Shown here piece by piece: positions 10,842 through 21,518 of a DNA stretch of 64,000 bases (the stretch's first letter is position 1; each line of letters begins with the position of its first letter). The notes under the pieces are model-generated. The model had not been told where the DNA came from. It saw nothing but the letters and a program-made list of their open reading frames with translations, and did no database searches. This DNA is from Bathynomus jamesi. Its lineage: Eukaryota > Arthropoda > Malacostraca > Isopoda > Cirolanidae. Location: contig JAJOZX010000879.1 of assembly GCA_023014485.1 (NCBI GenBank), positions 249,501 to 313,500 of the forward strand, given 5' to 3'. The position numbers and the translations under genes were made by a program.

Positions 10842-10845
10842 CTGT

Positions 10846-11253
10846 TGTGGGGCCGCGCAGTTAATTTTCCGCATTTATATTATTTTTATATTAGTTACCG
10901 ACAAACCAATTTTGCGCGTACCAAATTGTATATATTTTATCATTGTGTAATTTTAAGAATCATATATAATCTTTATAAATAAGTATTGTACATAAATTTA
11001 TATATATATATTTAATTAATTCAGCTGTATATAAATAACAAAATCTTCTGTAAAATAACCTCAGCCAACCAAGAACTCAATAAACTCTGAAAACGACCGG
11101 CTTTTCCTTCAAGACGCCAACCCCCCAAACGACAGGGAGAGAAGAGGACACGAGAGGCCCCTAAAAGAGATACCCAACAAAGCGATAGCTTGCCTCTCGT
11201 ATCCTTCATTCTTCCCGGCAACTACAAGTAGCACCAAGAAGGAACCAGCTACA
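10846..11253 (+). repeat. Gypsy-2 5' LTR
   Basis: 408 bp, TGTGGGG to GCTACA, near-identical to 15399-15808. It is followed at 11254 by the primer-binding-type sequence that also follows the Gypsy-3 LTR at 37855. Confidence 0.92.
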
Positions 11254-11405
11254 ATTGGTGACCCCGGAGTGACCCGAAGCAGCCAGCGGAAGCAGCATCC
11301 TTCAGTCGCCGGGCGGAACAAACCGAAGCCACGCCTCTTCGCCGCCCACCCGTAGTAGCCGGTCGGAACCAAAGCAGCAGCAGACCCGAATTACATTCCC
11401 GCAAG
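11254..11405 (+). other. Gypsy-2 primer-binding site and leader
   Basis: It begins attggtgaccccggag, identical over 16 bases to the Gypsy-3 site at 37855, so both lineages appear to use the same primer tRNA, whose identity I do not assign. A short GC-rich leader leads to the gag ATG at 11406. Confidence 0.75.
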
Positions 11406-12145
11406 ATGGAATCTGTTGAATCAGGAGTGCACCATGTCACCATCAAGCCACCCACGTTCTCTGAAGCGTCGGCCGCAGGATGGTTCTCCATCATGGAGGC
11501 ACAATTCCACATTTCCAGAATAACATCCGAAGAGACCAAATTTTTCCATGTTCTAGCCTCGTTACCCCCGAAGTCGTCTCACGAATTTCAGCAGCAACTC
11601 TCTCCAACAAGTCGTACACCGATTTAAAAGAAGAAATCGTGAGTCATTACGAAAAGACGAAGCCAGAACTCTTCGAACGACTCATCTCCAACACTCCTCT
11701 CACTGGAAAGCCCTCCCAATTCCTTCAAGATATCCACCAAACGGCACTGAAGGTGGGCGTCAGCGATGATTTGGTGAAGCATAAATTCATCCAGGCGCTC
11801 CCATCCTCAATAGCGCCCGTCGTAGCAGCACAAAAGGAGCTGACGCTAACTCAACTCGGCAAACTAGCCGATGAGTTAATACCGTTCGCTCAACAAAGCT
11901 GCTACGCGGCGCCAACGTCAACTCGAGCCAATACAAGCCCAAGAACGAATATCCCCATCGGCCTAAAACCCTTCAGCGAGAATCAGCGGCCGGTGGTGTG
12001 CCGCGCGCACCTTTATTATGGCCCCCAAGCAAGGACCTGCAGGCCATGGTGCAAGTGGCCAAATAAAGATGACGCCAAGCTGCTCCCCTCGTCACGCCCA
12101 AATTCAAGATCTTCCTCACCATCAAGAGAAACGTCGGAAAACTAG
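11406..12145 (+). pseudogene. gag: Gypsy-2 gag, one frameshift
   Basis: It starts at MESVESGVHHVTIKPP in a good context just after the leader. The first frame runs to about 11570 and the family-like sequence continues in the frame open at 11480-12145 (TDLKEEIVSHYEKTKPELFE, LSNTPLTGKPSQFLQDI, QALPSSIAPVVAAQ). This is the capsid fold typical of arthropod Gypsy gag. The break lies in a C run near 11568-11572. Near the C-terminus is CRAHLYYGPQARTCRPWC, an unusual Cys/His motif in place of CCHC knuckles; Gypsy-3 has a similar one. Pol is in the -1 frame relative to the end of gag, consistent with programmed -1 frameshifting, which is inferred. Confidence 0.85.
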
Positions 12146-12156
12146 ATAAGCAGGCT

Positions 12157-15123
12157 GTGATTAACGCGACGTCCGGCCTGCCGCTGATCTCAGTCGCAGC
12201 TCGCATCGCCAGTCTGAAGGTCAATTTTATCATTGACACAGGAGCGAGCATCTCAATTTTACCACCAACTTGTGTCAATGATTGTCAACTCCACCCAACC
12301 GCAGTAAAGATTTCCACCGCAAACGGTCAGCCGCTCGAAATATTCGGAGAAGTAACACTGGACATATCAATTCCTAAATTACGAAGAATATTCAGGTGGC
12401 CATTCGTCGTCGCCCAAGTCTCCAGTCCACTTCTCGGCGCCGATTTTCTATCCCATTATGACATCCTTGTGGACTGCAAGCATGGCATTTTGAAGGATAG
12501 AGCAACAACTCTTCAAGCCACTACTAAACCTGTGCAATCCAAAGACCTTCACCTCATCAATATTAACCCTACCGACAAATTACCTCAAGAAATCAGGAAC
12601 CTGCTTGACAAGTACTCCTCACTACTGAAACCAGCTCAACCGCAGAAAGTTTCCACCAACACTGTCAAGCATACCATCGACACTGGCAGCGCACCACCAG
12701 TGTTTGCAAGCCCTCGACGTCTTCCACCCGATAAATTATCCTCAGCTAAGGCTACTTTCAACAACTTACTTCAAGATGGAATTATAGAACCCTCAAAATC
12801 ACCATGGGCCTCACCGTTACACCTCGTTCCGAAGAAGATACCAGGCGAATGGCGGGCGTGTGGTGATTATAGAAGCCTAAACGCTGTCACGAAACCGGAC
12901 AGATATCCACTTCCTCATATAAGAAGTCTGTCAACATCTCTGCACGGAAAATCATGCTTTAGCAAAATCGATCTAGTCAGAGCATATCACCAAATTCCAG
13001 TCCACCCAGAAGATATCGAGAAAACGGCTATAACAACTCCATTTGGTTTATTTCAGTATTTATACATGCCATTTGGTTTAAGAAACGCCCCTGCAACATT
13101 TCAACGCTTCATGGATACAATTTTCAGAGGAGTTGACTGCGTATTTGTGTATCTCGACGATATTTTAGTCCATTCAAATAACGCAGTTGACCATTTGAAA
13201 GACTTAGAACGCGTATTCAAGATCCTTCAAGAACACAATTTAAGAATTTCCTTAGAAAAATGCATATTTCAGCAATCCAAAATTGAATTTCTGGGTCATG
13301 AAGTTTCCCCAGCAGGCATTCGTCCTCCTGTAAACAAAGTCTCCGAAATTCAAGATATTCCCCAACCGCAAGATTACCAAAGCCTCAGAAGATTCCTAGG
13401 AATGACGGGATTCTATCGCCATATGATACCCCGTTACGCCGATTTAGTCTCACCTTTAAGTGAAATCGTCAGAACTCAAGTCAAAAGCAAAAGTCTACAG
13501 TGGAACGACGAAGCAATTCAAGCCTTTCAAGATGTCAAGGATGCACTACGGAACGCCGTTACGCTTTGTCATCCTCTTCCATCAAGCTCAATCCTTCATT
13601 TAGTTACGGACTGCTCACAAATAGCAGCTGGAGCAGTTCTTCATCAAATAATCGACAGCACACCAGTTCCCATCGCCTTCTTTTCCAAGAAATTAACTAC
13701 AACTCAGCAAGCGTACGCCGCATACGATAGAGAATTACTCGCAGCATACCTAGCCGTCCTGCATTTCCGTCAATTTTTAGAAGGTCGTCAAGTAATACTC
13801 TTCACGGATCACAAACCGATGGTTTCTGCCTACAAGAGTCCCTTACGAGCCAAGACAGACCGACAACAACGTCATTGGTCTGCCATCACGGAATACGTAT
13901 GCGATGTAATACATATCTGTGGATCCGAAAACGTCGTAGCGGACTGCCTTTCACGCAACGTAAACGCAGTACATATCGACGCTTTCGATTTATCAGCAAT
14001 CGCGGAATCTCAACAAAAAGATCAAGAAACGCAAGAATTTCTCCCACGTCTCAAGCCGTTCCCGTTTCCAGAAAATACAACTTTATATTGCGATACATCC
14101 ACGCCATATCCCCGTCCTTTTGTTCCCAAGCAGCATCGATCTTCCATCTTCAATCAATTTCATAATATTTCTCATCCAGGCATCAAGCAATCACTTCGTA
14201 TCATTAAATCAAGATACTTTTGGCCCTCAATGAATAAGGATATTCGAACTTGGTCCCGAAATTGTGAATCATGTCAATCCTCAAAAATTTCTCGCCATAC
14301 AAAATCAGAAATAACCCCCTTCGATTTACCAAGTTCAAGATTTGAAACGGTACATATCGACATCGTCGGTCCCTTACCGCCAACCACTTTGCCCGGTCAA
14401 ACATATCCTTCCCCATATAGATATCTCCTAACCTGCATCGATCGTGCCACAAGATGGATAGAAGCATATCCTCTGATTGATACTACAGCCACATCAATAG
14501 CACACGCATTTCTCGATGTATGGATTTCAAGATTTGGTGTACCACTGCAAGTCATAACGGACCGCGGATCCCAATTCGAATCCGAACTCTTTAGGGAACT
14601 CTCAGCTCTCATCGGATTTCACCGACTAAGAACTTTGTCGTATCGCCCTCAGACCAACGGAATAATTGAAAGATCTCATCGCACCATCAAGACAGCAATC
14701 ATCGCTCGAAAACAAGATTGGCTCCCCGCTTTACCCATAGTTCTCCTTGGTTTACGCAGTCTCCCCAACGAATCGGGTTATTCACCGTTCACCACCGTCA
14801 CCGGAACCACCCTATTATGCCCGAGGCCAATGATCGCCAATTCGTCGTCAAAATCCAATTCAAAATTCATCTCCGAATTAGCCAAGAAAATGACGCAAAT
14901 CGATTTCGCCCAACTCTCTCAAGGAAACATTCACTCAGCCCCCAAATCATTCATTCCATCGGAACTCCACAAATCAAGCCACGTATGGGTACGCATCGAC
15001 CGCGTTCGAAAACCATTCGAGGCACCATATCAAGGACCTTTCCGTGTTCTCGAACGCCACGATAAGTACTTCGTAATAGAAAAAACAACGGATCATCAGA
15101 AGCCATTTCAATTAATCGTTTAA
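12157..15123 (+). CDS. pol: Gypsy-2 Pol polyprotein, intact
   Basis: An uninterrupted frame of 988 codons. Its first codon as listed is GTG and is unlikely to be a real start; Pol would be reached by frameshift from gag. Domains in order: retropepsin (FIIDTGAS near residue 25), RT with [11 protein letters not shown] and YLDD near residues 332-335, RNase H with [13 protein letters not shown] and FTDHKPM, and integrase zinc domain [20 protein letters not shown] with CESCQ. The integrase core has D in VHIDIVGP near residue 732, D in [10 protein letters not shown] near residue 803 and E in NGIIERSHR near residue 836. All catalytic residues I can check are present. This is the best-preserved retrotransposon Pol in the window and is potentially functional. 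Confidence 0.93.
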   Translation: MINATSGLPLISVAARIASLKVNFIIDTGASISILPPTCVNDCQLHPTAVKISTANGQPLEIFGEVTLDISIPKLRRIFRWPFVVAQVSSPLLGADFLSHYDILVDCKHGILKDRATTLQATTKPVQSKDLHLININPTDKLPQEIRNLLDKYSSLLKPAQPQKVSTNTVKHTIDTGSAPPVFASPRRLPPDKLSSAKATFNNLLQDGIIEPSKSPWASPLHLVPKKIPGEWRACGDYRSLNAVTKPDRYPLPHIRSLSTSLHGKSCFSKIDLVRAYHQIPVHPEDIEKTAITTPFGLFQYLYMPFGLRNAPATFQRFMDTIFRGVDCVFVYLDDILVHSNNAVDHLKDLERVFKILQEHNLRISLEKCIFQQSKIEFLGHEVSPAGIRPPVNKVSEIQDIPQPQDYQSLRRFLGMTGFYRHMIPRYADLVSPLSEIVRTQVKSKSLQWNDEAIQAFQDVKDALRNAVTLCHPLPSSSILHLVTDCSQIAAGAVLHQIIDSTPVPIAFFSKKLTTTQQAYAAYDRELLAAYLAVLHFRQFLEGRQVILFTDHKPMVSAYKSPLRAKTDRQQRHWSAITEYVCDVIHICGSENVVADCLSRNVNAVHIDAFDLSAIAESQQKDQETQEFLPRLKPFPFPENTTLYCDTSTPYPRPFVPKQHRSSIFNQFHNISHPGIKQSLRIIKSRYFWPSMNKDIRTWSRNCESCQSSKISRHTKSEITPFDLPSSRFETVHIDIVGPLPPTTLPGQTYPSPYRYLLTCIDRATRWIEAYPLIDTTATSIAHAFLDVWISRFGVPLQVITDRGSQFESELFRELSALIGFHRLRTLSYRPQTNGIIERSHRTIKTAIIARKQDWLPALPIVLLGLRSLPNESGYSPFTTVTGTTLLCPRPMIANSSSKSNSKFISELAKKMTQIDFAQLSQGNIHSAPKSFIPSELHKSSHVWVRIDRVRKPFEAPYQGPFRVLERHDKYFVIEKTTDHQKPFQLIV

Positions 15124-15398
15124 AACCGGCGTATATAGTTTCAGGTCCCACACAGGTACCGGGCGCACAATCGGACGACATCGGATCGGAGAAAAAGCAC
15201 GCAAGGAAAAAGGACGATGGAGGACGCACCTCGGAGGTAGCAAATACAGACCTCAGGACGGGCGCGCAGGACAACGCAACAACCGGAAACGAGGCCGACC
15301 GAGGATCAACGCGAGCTGGACGAAGGATCCGATTCAAATCAAGACCCGAATATTTCTACTTTTGATATACGTGCTCCGCTTCTCGGGGTGGGCAGTAG
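15124..15398 (+). other. Gypsy-2 3' untranslated region
   Basis: Non-coding stretch between the pol stop and the 3' LTR. It ends in the G-rich ctcggggtgggcagtag, the position expected for the polypurine tract that primes plus-strand synthesis, although the tract is imperfect. Confidence 0.6.
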
Positions 15399-15808
15399 TG
15401 TGGGGCCGCGCAGTTAATTTTCCGCATTTATATTATTTTTATATTAGTTACCGACAAACCAATTTTGCGCGTACCAAATTGTATATATTTTATCATTGTG
15501 TAATTTTAAGAATCATATATAATCTTTATAAATAAGTATTGTACATAAATTTATTTATATATATTTAATTAATTCAGCTGTATATAAAATAACAAAATAT
15601 TCTGTAAAATAACCTCAGCCAACCAAGAATTCAATAAACTCTGAAAAACGACTGGCTTTTCCTTCAAGACGCCAACCCCCCAAACGACAGGGAGAGAAGA
15701 GGACACGAGAGGCCCCTAAAAGAGATACCCAACAAAGCGATAGCTTGCCTCTCGTATTCTTCATTCTTCCCGGCAACTACAAGTAGCACCAAGAAGGAAC
15801 CAGCTACA
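15399..15808 (+). repeat. Gypsy-2 3' LTR
   Basis: 410 bp partner of 10846-11253. It is followed by the CTGT target copy and then Pao-1 integrase sequence. Confidence 0.92.
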
Positions 15809-16171
15809 CTGTTCATCATTGCTTCTACTTCACACAAAACAGTGCAGAATTCTTCTTTGCTCAAATGAGCATTAGCTAAAAGTTTCTTTAATGGACACTT
15901 TACACTCCTCACTAGCCTTTCCCAAAATCCTCCCACCATGGTGCTCTCTCAACAATAACCTCCCACTCTACCCCATGGTGTGAAAAGTAGGATTGGAATC
16001 CCTCCTCTTTTAGCAAGGACCAAACTTCTTGGAGTTCCTTTGCAGCCCTTTTGAAGGTTTTTGCATTATCCGATTTTATTTTATTTGGGAAACCCCTTCT
16101 GTTCACAAACCTTTTAAAGGCCAAAAGAAATACATCACTACTTAAGTTGCTTACCAACTCCAAATGGTAGC
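15809..16171 (-). pseudogene. pol: Pao-1 integrase core, middle segment
   Basis: On the minus strand, frames at 16193-15912 and 15939-15809 read DVFLLAFKRFVNRRGFPNKI, then SDNAKTFKRAAKEL (second catalytic Asp), and later VGGFWERLVRSVKCPLKKLL (catalytic Glu in FWERLV) and TVLCEVEAMMNS. These are the conserved BEL/Pao integrase motifs. There is a frame change near 15935. The segment lies between hAT-1 on one side and Gypsy-2 on the other, and both insertions cut it cleanly at their target duplications. Confidence 0.88.
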
Positions 16172-16350
16172 CAGAGATGGGCAAGATCACCAACTTTGGT
16201 GATCTTGAAGATCAAGATCAGATCACCAGAAAAATGTGATCTTGAAGATCAAGATCAGATCACCAGAAAAATGTGATCTTGAAGATCCAGATCAAGATCG
16301 TGATCTTGAAGATCACTTTTCAAGATCACTTTTTAAGATCACTTTTATAT
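16172..16350. repeat. Left subterminal GATC-rich repeat array of hAT-1
   Basis: A 37 bp unit containing gatcttgaagatcaagatca and gatcaccagaaaaatgt is repeated twice from 16199, followed by shorter GATC words down to about 16350. The same array occurs at 46582-46735 in hAT-2, and a related one in inverted orientation at 20255-20438. Subterminal repeats of this kind are typical transposase-binding sites in hAT elements (inference). Confidence 0.85.
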
Positions 16351-16779
16351 GAATTGAAAAAAGTTGTACTCTTGTAGAGTAAACAAAAACAAATTATTTT
16401 GTTAATCACTCCTGAAAAGTATCACTCCTAATACTCCCCTGAGGGCTGAGGCAATACAAGCATCGCATCCTACCCATGTCACCTGATCTAAACCACGGGG
16501 ATTGACGATTCCCCTTTCAGTTTTTCAGGTGGTAAACTTAAAACTTAGTATTATCATAACTTATCAGCAAAGAAAAAACTATTAAATGACCTACATATAG
16601 TTTTTAGTTCTATTTTTCTCAATTCTCATTTCACCAGGTCCATAACCCATATCAATGAATGGTCAGCATATATAAGTAAACATTTTTTACATAGAATTTA
16701 ATTTTACAGTTTTACTGCAGTACGCAATTACTGACAATATAAGGGTAAAAACCGCAAGTTAAGAGTGTTAATTTAATGT

Positions 16780-18151
16780 TCAACCGCTGTAAACATTTGC
16801 TTTCAGCAAAACCAATTGTTCAAAGTTACCATCCGAGAGACGACTTCGTTTGGGGCTATGAACCATGCCAGCAAACGAAAACAACCGTTCCACTGGTGCA
16901 GAGGAAGGTAGCGTGGTGTTATACCTCTTGAAGATCTTCTTTATAGCAGGATACCTATCTAAAGAGTCGAGTGCCTTACTGGTGTCCTGCAAATAATTGA
17001 GGACTTCCAAGTCTTCCTTGTTGTTAGGAGCAGAGAATGAGCCGTCCATAGTTCTGAAGAAATCGTCTTCAGATGATGAGTCTGAGTTCACCGAACTATT
17101 ACCACTGCTGTCAGAATTACAATTTCTTACAGCCATTTGCAGCTTGTCTTTTACTTGAGACTTGATTGCTTCATGATCGCCGAAATTAGGCCCTTGCAAC
17201 AATGATATCCATCTAAGTTTGAAATACGGATGAGATACTGAGGCCAAAACGGCATCAGTTACCTCGGGGCTCAACGACAAAAATGACCAAATCTGGCATT
17301 GAAGCCAGAGACGACTGCTGCCAGTAATGGCATGCAGTGTCTCAAGCGCAGGTCGTTTGGTTGGATAGGCTCCAATCTTGCGAGGGCATCTTGAGTCACT
17401 AGGACTGTTGGAAGAAGACAACCGTAGTAGCATTCTTTCTCTGCCTGTAATTTGTTGAGGGCTGCTGCAATTGGTTTTAGAACAGACAAATATTCTGAAA
17501 TAAATTCCAATTCATTGTCTTTGAGGATGGGTAGATTCAGTTCTTCAAGAGCTACATTCACGTCGTTCTTATGTTTATATATTTGGCTTAATGAGTCGTA
17601 CATTGAGTTCCATCGGGTGACGCATGGGTACCTAAATTGGACGCCAGTTATTTCCTGTATTTTTCTGCTGACTTGGGTTTACCAGCAGCATTCCACAGCG
17701 CCGAACATTTTCCCATTGCAGAATGCTTTATCTTCTTTAGTCCAGGTGAATTCAGTCCTTTATCTGCATCAGTTGTTGCTACCAAGTTCAATGTGTGGGA
17801 GGCACATCGAATATGGGATGATAGTTTCACTGACTCCTCTCCATGCTCTCCTGAATGTTCAGGAAAGTTGCTGATGATAACCTCTTCATCTGAATCTTTT
17901 TCATCATCATCTTCATCTGCATCATCTTCATCAATGTCGTCAGTACGATTCTGAACACGAACACCGAACTCTTTAAAGCATTTCACCATGTTCGATGCAT
18001 TGTCGGTGACTGTAGATACAACTTTTCTATAAGATAAACCATGCTCCGAGTTGATCCTGTCCAATATTCCAGCAATTTTATCAAAGCTATGTGTTCCACG
18101 AAATCTTCGGCATGCCAGTGCAGCTGATCCTCGCGACAAGTCATCATTGAT
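16780..18151 (-). pseudogene. hAT-1 transposase last exon (catalytic core and dimerisation domain), two frameshifts
   Basis: The exon starts after an acceptor read on the minus strand as ttacattacag at about 18152. It encodes INDDLSRGSAALACRRFRGT, the RNase H-like core with VVSTVTDNASNMVK (catalytic Asp), an acidic insert rich in D/E, CASHTLNLVATTDADKG, RWNSMYDSL and the C-terminal SSAPVERLFSFAGM dimerisation motif, ending VYSG. Relative to hAT-2 the frame breaks twice, near 17664 and near 17283, each a one-base difference in a T or A run. Apart from these breaks the two copies are almost identical. Function by family: cut-and-paste transposase. As written the protein is truncated. Confidence 0.9.
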
Positions 18152-18172
18152 CTGTAATGTAAGAATATAAAA

Positions 18173-18614
18173 TCAATGTTTGTATGAACATTTTTTTAAG
18201 CTTAATTTAATAATATTGGTTAGACACGCACCAGCTAAACTGCGCCACCAAACATTGAAGAGAAGAACTATGTGATATAAAGGAGGCAATTCAGCGATGA
18301 GTCGCCTACCATACCACCACATCAGTGACCCATCCCATAAGAGCAAAATGTGGAAGAGTCCATATTCACAGCCTGTGAATATGGACTCTTCCACATTTTG
18401 CTGTGAATCAGACACAATGACAGATGACAGAATCAGTGAATTAGTGTGAAATTACTGTGAATCACAGCAAAATGAAGACTCACCAAATTAATGAATGAGG
18501 AACACATGTCGAATAATTGAAAAGATTATACTATAAGTCTATCAGACTATCAGTCTATCACCAATGGTCAATTTATCAATTATATAAAAATAATACACTA
18601 AATCAATAGCATAC
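18173..18614 (-). other. hAT-1 intron 3 with a perfect 30 bp hairpin
   Basis: The intron lies between the acceptor at about 18152 and the donor GTATG at 18610-18614 (minus strand). A perfect 30 bp inverted repeat occupies 18342-18371 and 18373-18402 with a single base between the arms. It is conserved in hAT-2 at 49090-49119 and 49121-49150. A minus-strand frame across it is not considered coding. Confidence 0.75.
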
Positions 18615-18793
18615 CCAATGCGCAGTGACTCCCATGAAACTGCGGTGATTAGTTGACCATATGTCGCATGTAACACACACATGGTCAACTGCTGCCAGTT
18701 TTGCTTGTATGTCTTCCTTCATTGTACTGGTTGTTGTTGCAAGAGATCTAGCCAGGGTGCGTCTAGATGGCACCTGAACAGCCGGGTTGACGT
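18615..18793 (-). CDS. hAT-1 transposase exon 3
   Basis: Bounded on the minus strand by acceptor tttttcag and donor GTATG. It encodes VNPAVQVPSRRTLARSL, then TMKEDIQAKLAAVDHVCVTC, DIWSTNHRSFMGVTAHW. CDIWS carries the first catalytic Asp of the hAT RNase H-like fold, and the PSRRTLAR block is characteristic of hAT transposases of animals. The exon is too short to form a long ORF and is identified from protein motifs and splice signals. In hAT-2 its 5' half is deleted. Confidence 0.8.
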
Positions 18794-18959
18794 CTGAAAA
18801 AATATTTAAAAATTAAAACAAATACAATAGATTAGCTATGGAAAAAATATCAAAATATTTAGCTAGGCTAGCGATAGTCTAATGTTCATACAAATAATAT
18901 GATTAATTATTTTAATCAGATATTAGCTATGGAAAAAATAGCAAAATATTTGAGTTATA

Positions 18960-19230
18960 CTAACATGAAAGAAGATCCTTAAATTCATGTAGTTCAACTA
19001 GGCTCAATGGTAGGAGCCCATTAGCCACAAGCGAGAGAATCTTCTTTTCAAGGATATCCTTGCATATTGGTGGTCCTGGTTTTTGCTTGGAAATGTGGAA
19101 CATGCTTAGTGTTGACTGCTTGGCAATTTTGGCAGGGCCAGCATTGCTGCCGCTGGCATCTTCTTCTTTAGCTGGACGCTTGCGAGATTCTTCTCGATTC
19201 ATATTCACCCAAAAGATCCGAATGTAGTTT
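18960..19230 (-). CDS. hAT-1 transposase exon 2 (linker)
   Basis: It begins after a minus-strand acceptor ttttcttgtgcag at 19231. The open frame includes MNREESRKRPAKEEDASGSN, a basic, nuclear-signal-like stretch, then AKQSTLSMF and VANGLLPLSLVELHEFKDLL. The word order (linker, 'Q..L..F', then a short helical region) fits the segment between the BED finger and catalytic core of hAT transposases. The reading phase across the exon 1-2 junction does not match simply, so a small error or alternative site is likely. Absent from hAT-2. Confidence 0.65.
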
Positions 19231-19685
19231 CTGCACAAGAAAATAAATTATTATCATGCGGAGAGACTTCTTGAACACCCTGTATAATATTTATCAGAGT
19301 ATCAAACTTCTAGTTGAAATTAATACTTAACAAGATTCTAAAATTTTGTTATCTTTAACTAAAATTATTTTCACCATGATCAGTGCATTTTTATCCTATG
19401 TTAAATTGAAAGCCGAATTTCGTCCTTCAGTAACTAAATAGGAGAAATTACAGACATGGATCAGACAGAGAGAAAGACAGATACACCTGGCGTTTTATTA
19501 TAGTTGGATATCAGCAGTTTTTAATGTAGTTACTAGTCCATAATCTATTAATATCTGAAGTGCACAATATATTCAAATGGACGTCTATGTAAATGTAGCA
19601 TTAGTCTTGTATGGCACCAGTCACTTAAAATATGACTTGAACCATTATGTTAATGTTGCTACTTACTACTTAGTTACTAAGTAGT

Positions 19686-19961
19686 ACTAACCCTGAGGTG
19701 CCTCAGAAGATTGCTTGTTGAGTCGAGGCCAGCAGACAGAATTGTAGTTTTCTTTGTACACTGCCTACAAATAACTTTGATACTGTTTCCAGTTTTTTCG
19801 ACAATTTGAAAATATTTTCCGTTCAATAGCACAGATTGATCCTTATTACCAACATTGTTATCTAAATATATTGAATACTGTTCTGGTGACAACCTAGAAT
19901 ATTTGGTTCCCTTGGGAGCCTGTTGAAGTTGTAAAATTGCACTCATTATTAAAAAATTCAA
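19686..19961 (-). CDS. hAT-1 transposase exon 1 with BED-type zinc finger
   Basis: It starts at MSAILQLQQAPKGTKYSRLS (ATG at 19946-19944; a further in-frame ATG lies at 19961). It contains ICRQCTKKTTILSAGLDST and NLLRHLR, i.e. CX2C followed by a His-containing helix, the shape of a BED zinc finger that binds the element ends. The exon closes at AGG with a donor GTTAGT read on the minus strand at 19691-19686. hAT-2 keeps only the first ten codons or so because of its internal deletion. Confidence 0.78.
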
Positions 19962-20254
19962 TCTGTAAATAAAATATGTTTAGAATTAATTTATTATGAA
20001 TACGGACCTATAGGCTATATTTTATGCCTATATATAATAATATATTAATAGAACACTTTTAACATAATTGCACAGTAAATTACACTTTTTACGAGCCTAA
20101 ATTCCACAGCAACTACACCTTCCATGAGCCCACGCATGACGCAAGTCACCCAACTAACAGAAAACATAAACAGTCGGTGTTGAACAAAGTTGCCACCAGA
20201 TGTCGCTTGGACAAAAAACAAATGACATTCGCATAGCGGCATATTTAAGAATCT

Positions 20255-20438
20255 GAAATTAAAAGTGATCTTGAAGTCTAAAGTGATCTTCAAGATCAAG
20301 ATCACAAGAAATAAAGTGATCTTAGATCAAGATCAAGATCACCATAATAAAAGTGATCTTCAAGATCAAGATCAGATCACGATCTTGATCTTCAAGATCA
20401 CGATCTGATCTTGAAGATCAAGATCGTGCCCATCTCTG
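20255..20438. repeat. Right subterminal GATC-rich array of hAT-1
   Basis: Repeated words gtgatcttcaagatcaagatca and close variants run up to the terminal CATCTCTG. The array is largely the inverted counterpart of the left one. The same block occurs in hAT-2 at 49840-50016. Confidence 0.85.
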
Positions 20439-21381
20439 GTGGTAGCACAGGTGAAAAGACATATATAACCTTTGTTAGACTTCGCTCATACACATAGACT
20501 GGCCCTGCAAAGTCTACTCCCACTACATCAAATGGGGCAGTATAGACACACCGTTCTCTTGGAAGTGGAGCCACCTTTTCATAATAAGGCTTTGCACTCC
20601 AACGCTTGCAAACCACACATTTATGCAAGACCTTTTTTACTACTTGTCTAATTTTGGGAATCCAAAATTGTTGTCTAATCTCTATTATCACTTCTCTAAC
20701 TCCAGCATGTAACAGCTTATGATGAGTATCCAGGATCAAAAGGCCACAAAGTGCCCCCCAGAAGGTAGCAAAATTGGATGTCTTTTCTCCTCTGGAAGCC
20801 CAGAAAACTGTAGTCTACCTCCTACTCTCAATAAATCCTGATCCAAAAACACATCCAAACCCTTGAGCGCAGAATGTGTTGGTGTAGAACCTGTAATGGA
20901 TGGCTGGTGAGCAATTCCTCTCTTCACCAAATTTTTCCTTCTGCAATATACACCCAGTATTTCCTGGCTTGCTGAATCTCATTACTGTTCAGAATTCCTT
21001 CCCTTTTGTTTCTCCCTTAATGTTGTTGGTAAATCTATATACCCATGCTGTCACTCTTAACAATCTTTTCAGACTGCTAATGTCCTCAAGCCTCAATATG
21101 GGGTCCTGCTGCATAACTTGACAACTGTTCACAGCGCATTTTCTCACCTCACTCACCCATGCTTCTTCAGCCTGGCATTCTCCTACAATAGGCTGATTAG
21201 AAGGCCAGTTTTCACTTCCAAGTTTTAGCCACTCTGGCCCATTCCACCACAAACTTGACTGTGAAAGATCTTTCACCGAAATTCCTCGTGTTGGTAAATC
21301 AGCGGGGTTTTGGATGCCTGGACAATGCTTCCATTGCTTGGGATCTGTGTGCTTGAATTTCCTCCACCCTATTGGCAACAA
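20439..21381 (-). pseudogene. pol: Pao-1 RNase H end and N-terminal integrase
   Basis: Minus-strand frames at 21381-20989, 20930-20736 and 20739-20439 follow each other. They show KQWKHCPGIQNPADLPTRGI (RNase H tail typical of BEL/Pao), WWNGPEWL, GGRLQFSGLPEEKRHPILLP, then the integrase zinc domain HKLLHAGVREVI with HKCVVCKRW, and FDVVGVDFAGPVYVY with the first catalytic Asp. Frame changes occur near 20985 and near 20740, the latter next to a C run. The gene continues at 16171 beyond hAT-1. Confidence 0.87.
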
Positions 21382-21518
21382 ATGGTTTCCATTTCCTTGC
21401 CTGACTTCTTAACCAGTGCCAAACTATAGTGGAGTCTGTCCAATAATAGCTTGGAATTTCATAGAGGGCCAAAGACTTTGCACTGTAATTGCAAGCCGAC
21501 TAGCAATAACGGCACCCA

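Larger units (their letters stand above)
10846..15808 (+). mobile_element. Gypsy-2: Ty3/Gypsy LTR retrotransposon nested in Pao-1
   Basis: LTRs at 10846-11253 and 15399-15808 both start TGTGGGGCCGCGC and end AGCTACA. The 4 bp target CTGT lies on both sides (10842-10845 and 15809-15812). The LTRs differ by about six substitutions and two one- or two-base indels in 410 bp, suggesting a fairly recent insertion. A primer-binding-type sequence attggtgaccccggag follows the 5' LTR. The pol ORF is complete and gag has a single break. Integration orientation is opposite to the host Pao-1. Confidence 0.93.
16172..20438 (-). mobile_element. hAT-1: near-complete hAT DNA transposon (4267 bp) nested in Pao-1
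   Basis: The ends are CAGAGATGGGCAAGATC and GATCGTGCCCATCTCTG. The target repeats are aTGGTAGC (16164-16171) and gTGGTAGC (20439-20446), 7/8 identical. The gene is on the minus strand in four exons separated by introns with usable splice signals. A 463-codon version of the last exon is intact in the second copy, hAT-2. Both ends carry long arrays of GATC-containing words. Inserted in the Pao-1 integrase gene. Confidence 0.92.

Noticed and set aside
11979..12278. Minus-strand frame opposite the Gypsy-2 gag-pol junction
   Set aside because: Antisense to conserved gag and protease; no motifs.
18173..18415. 80-codon minus-strand frame MSDSQQNVEESIFTGC present in both hAT copies
   Set aside because: It lies across the intron hairpin; presence in both copies follows from near identity of the elements, not selection.
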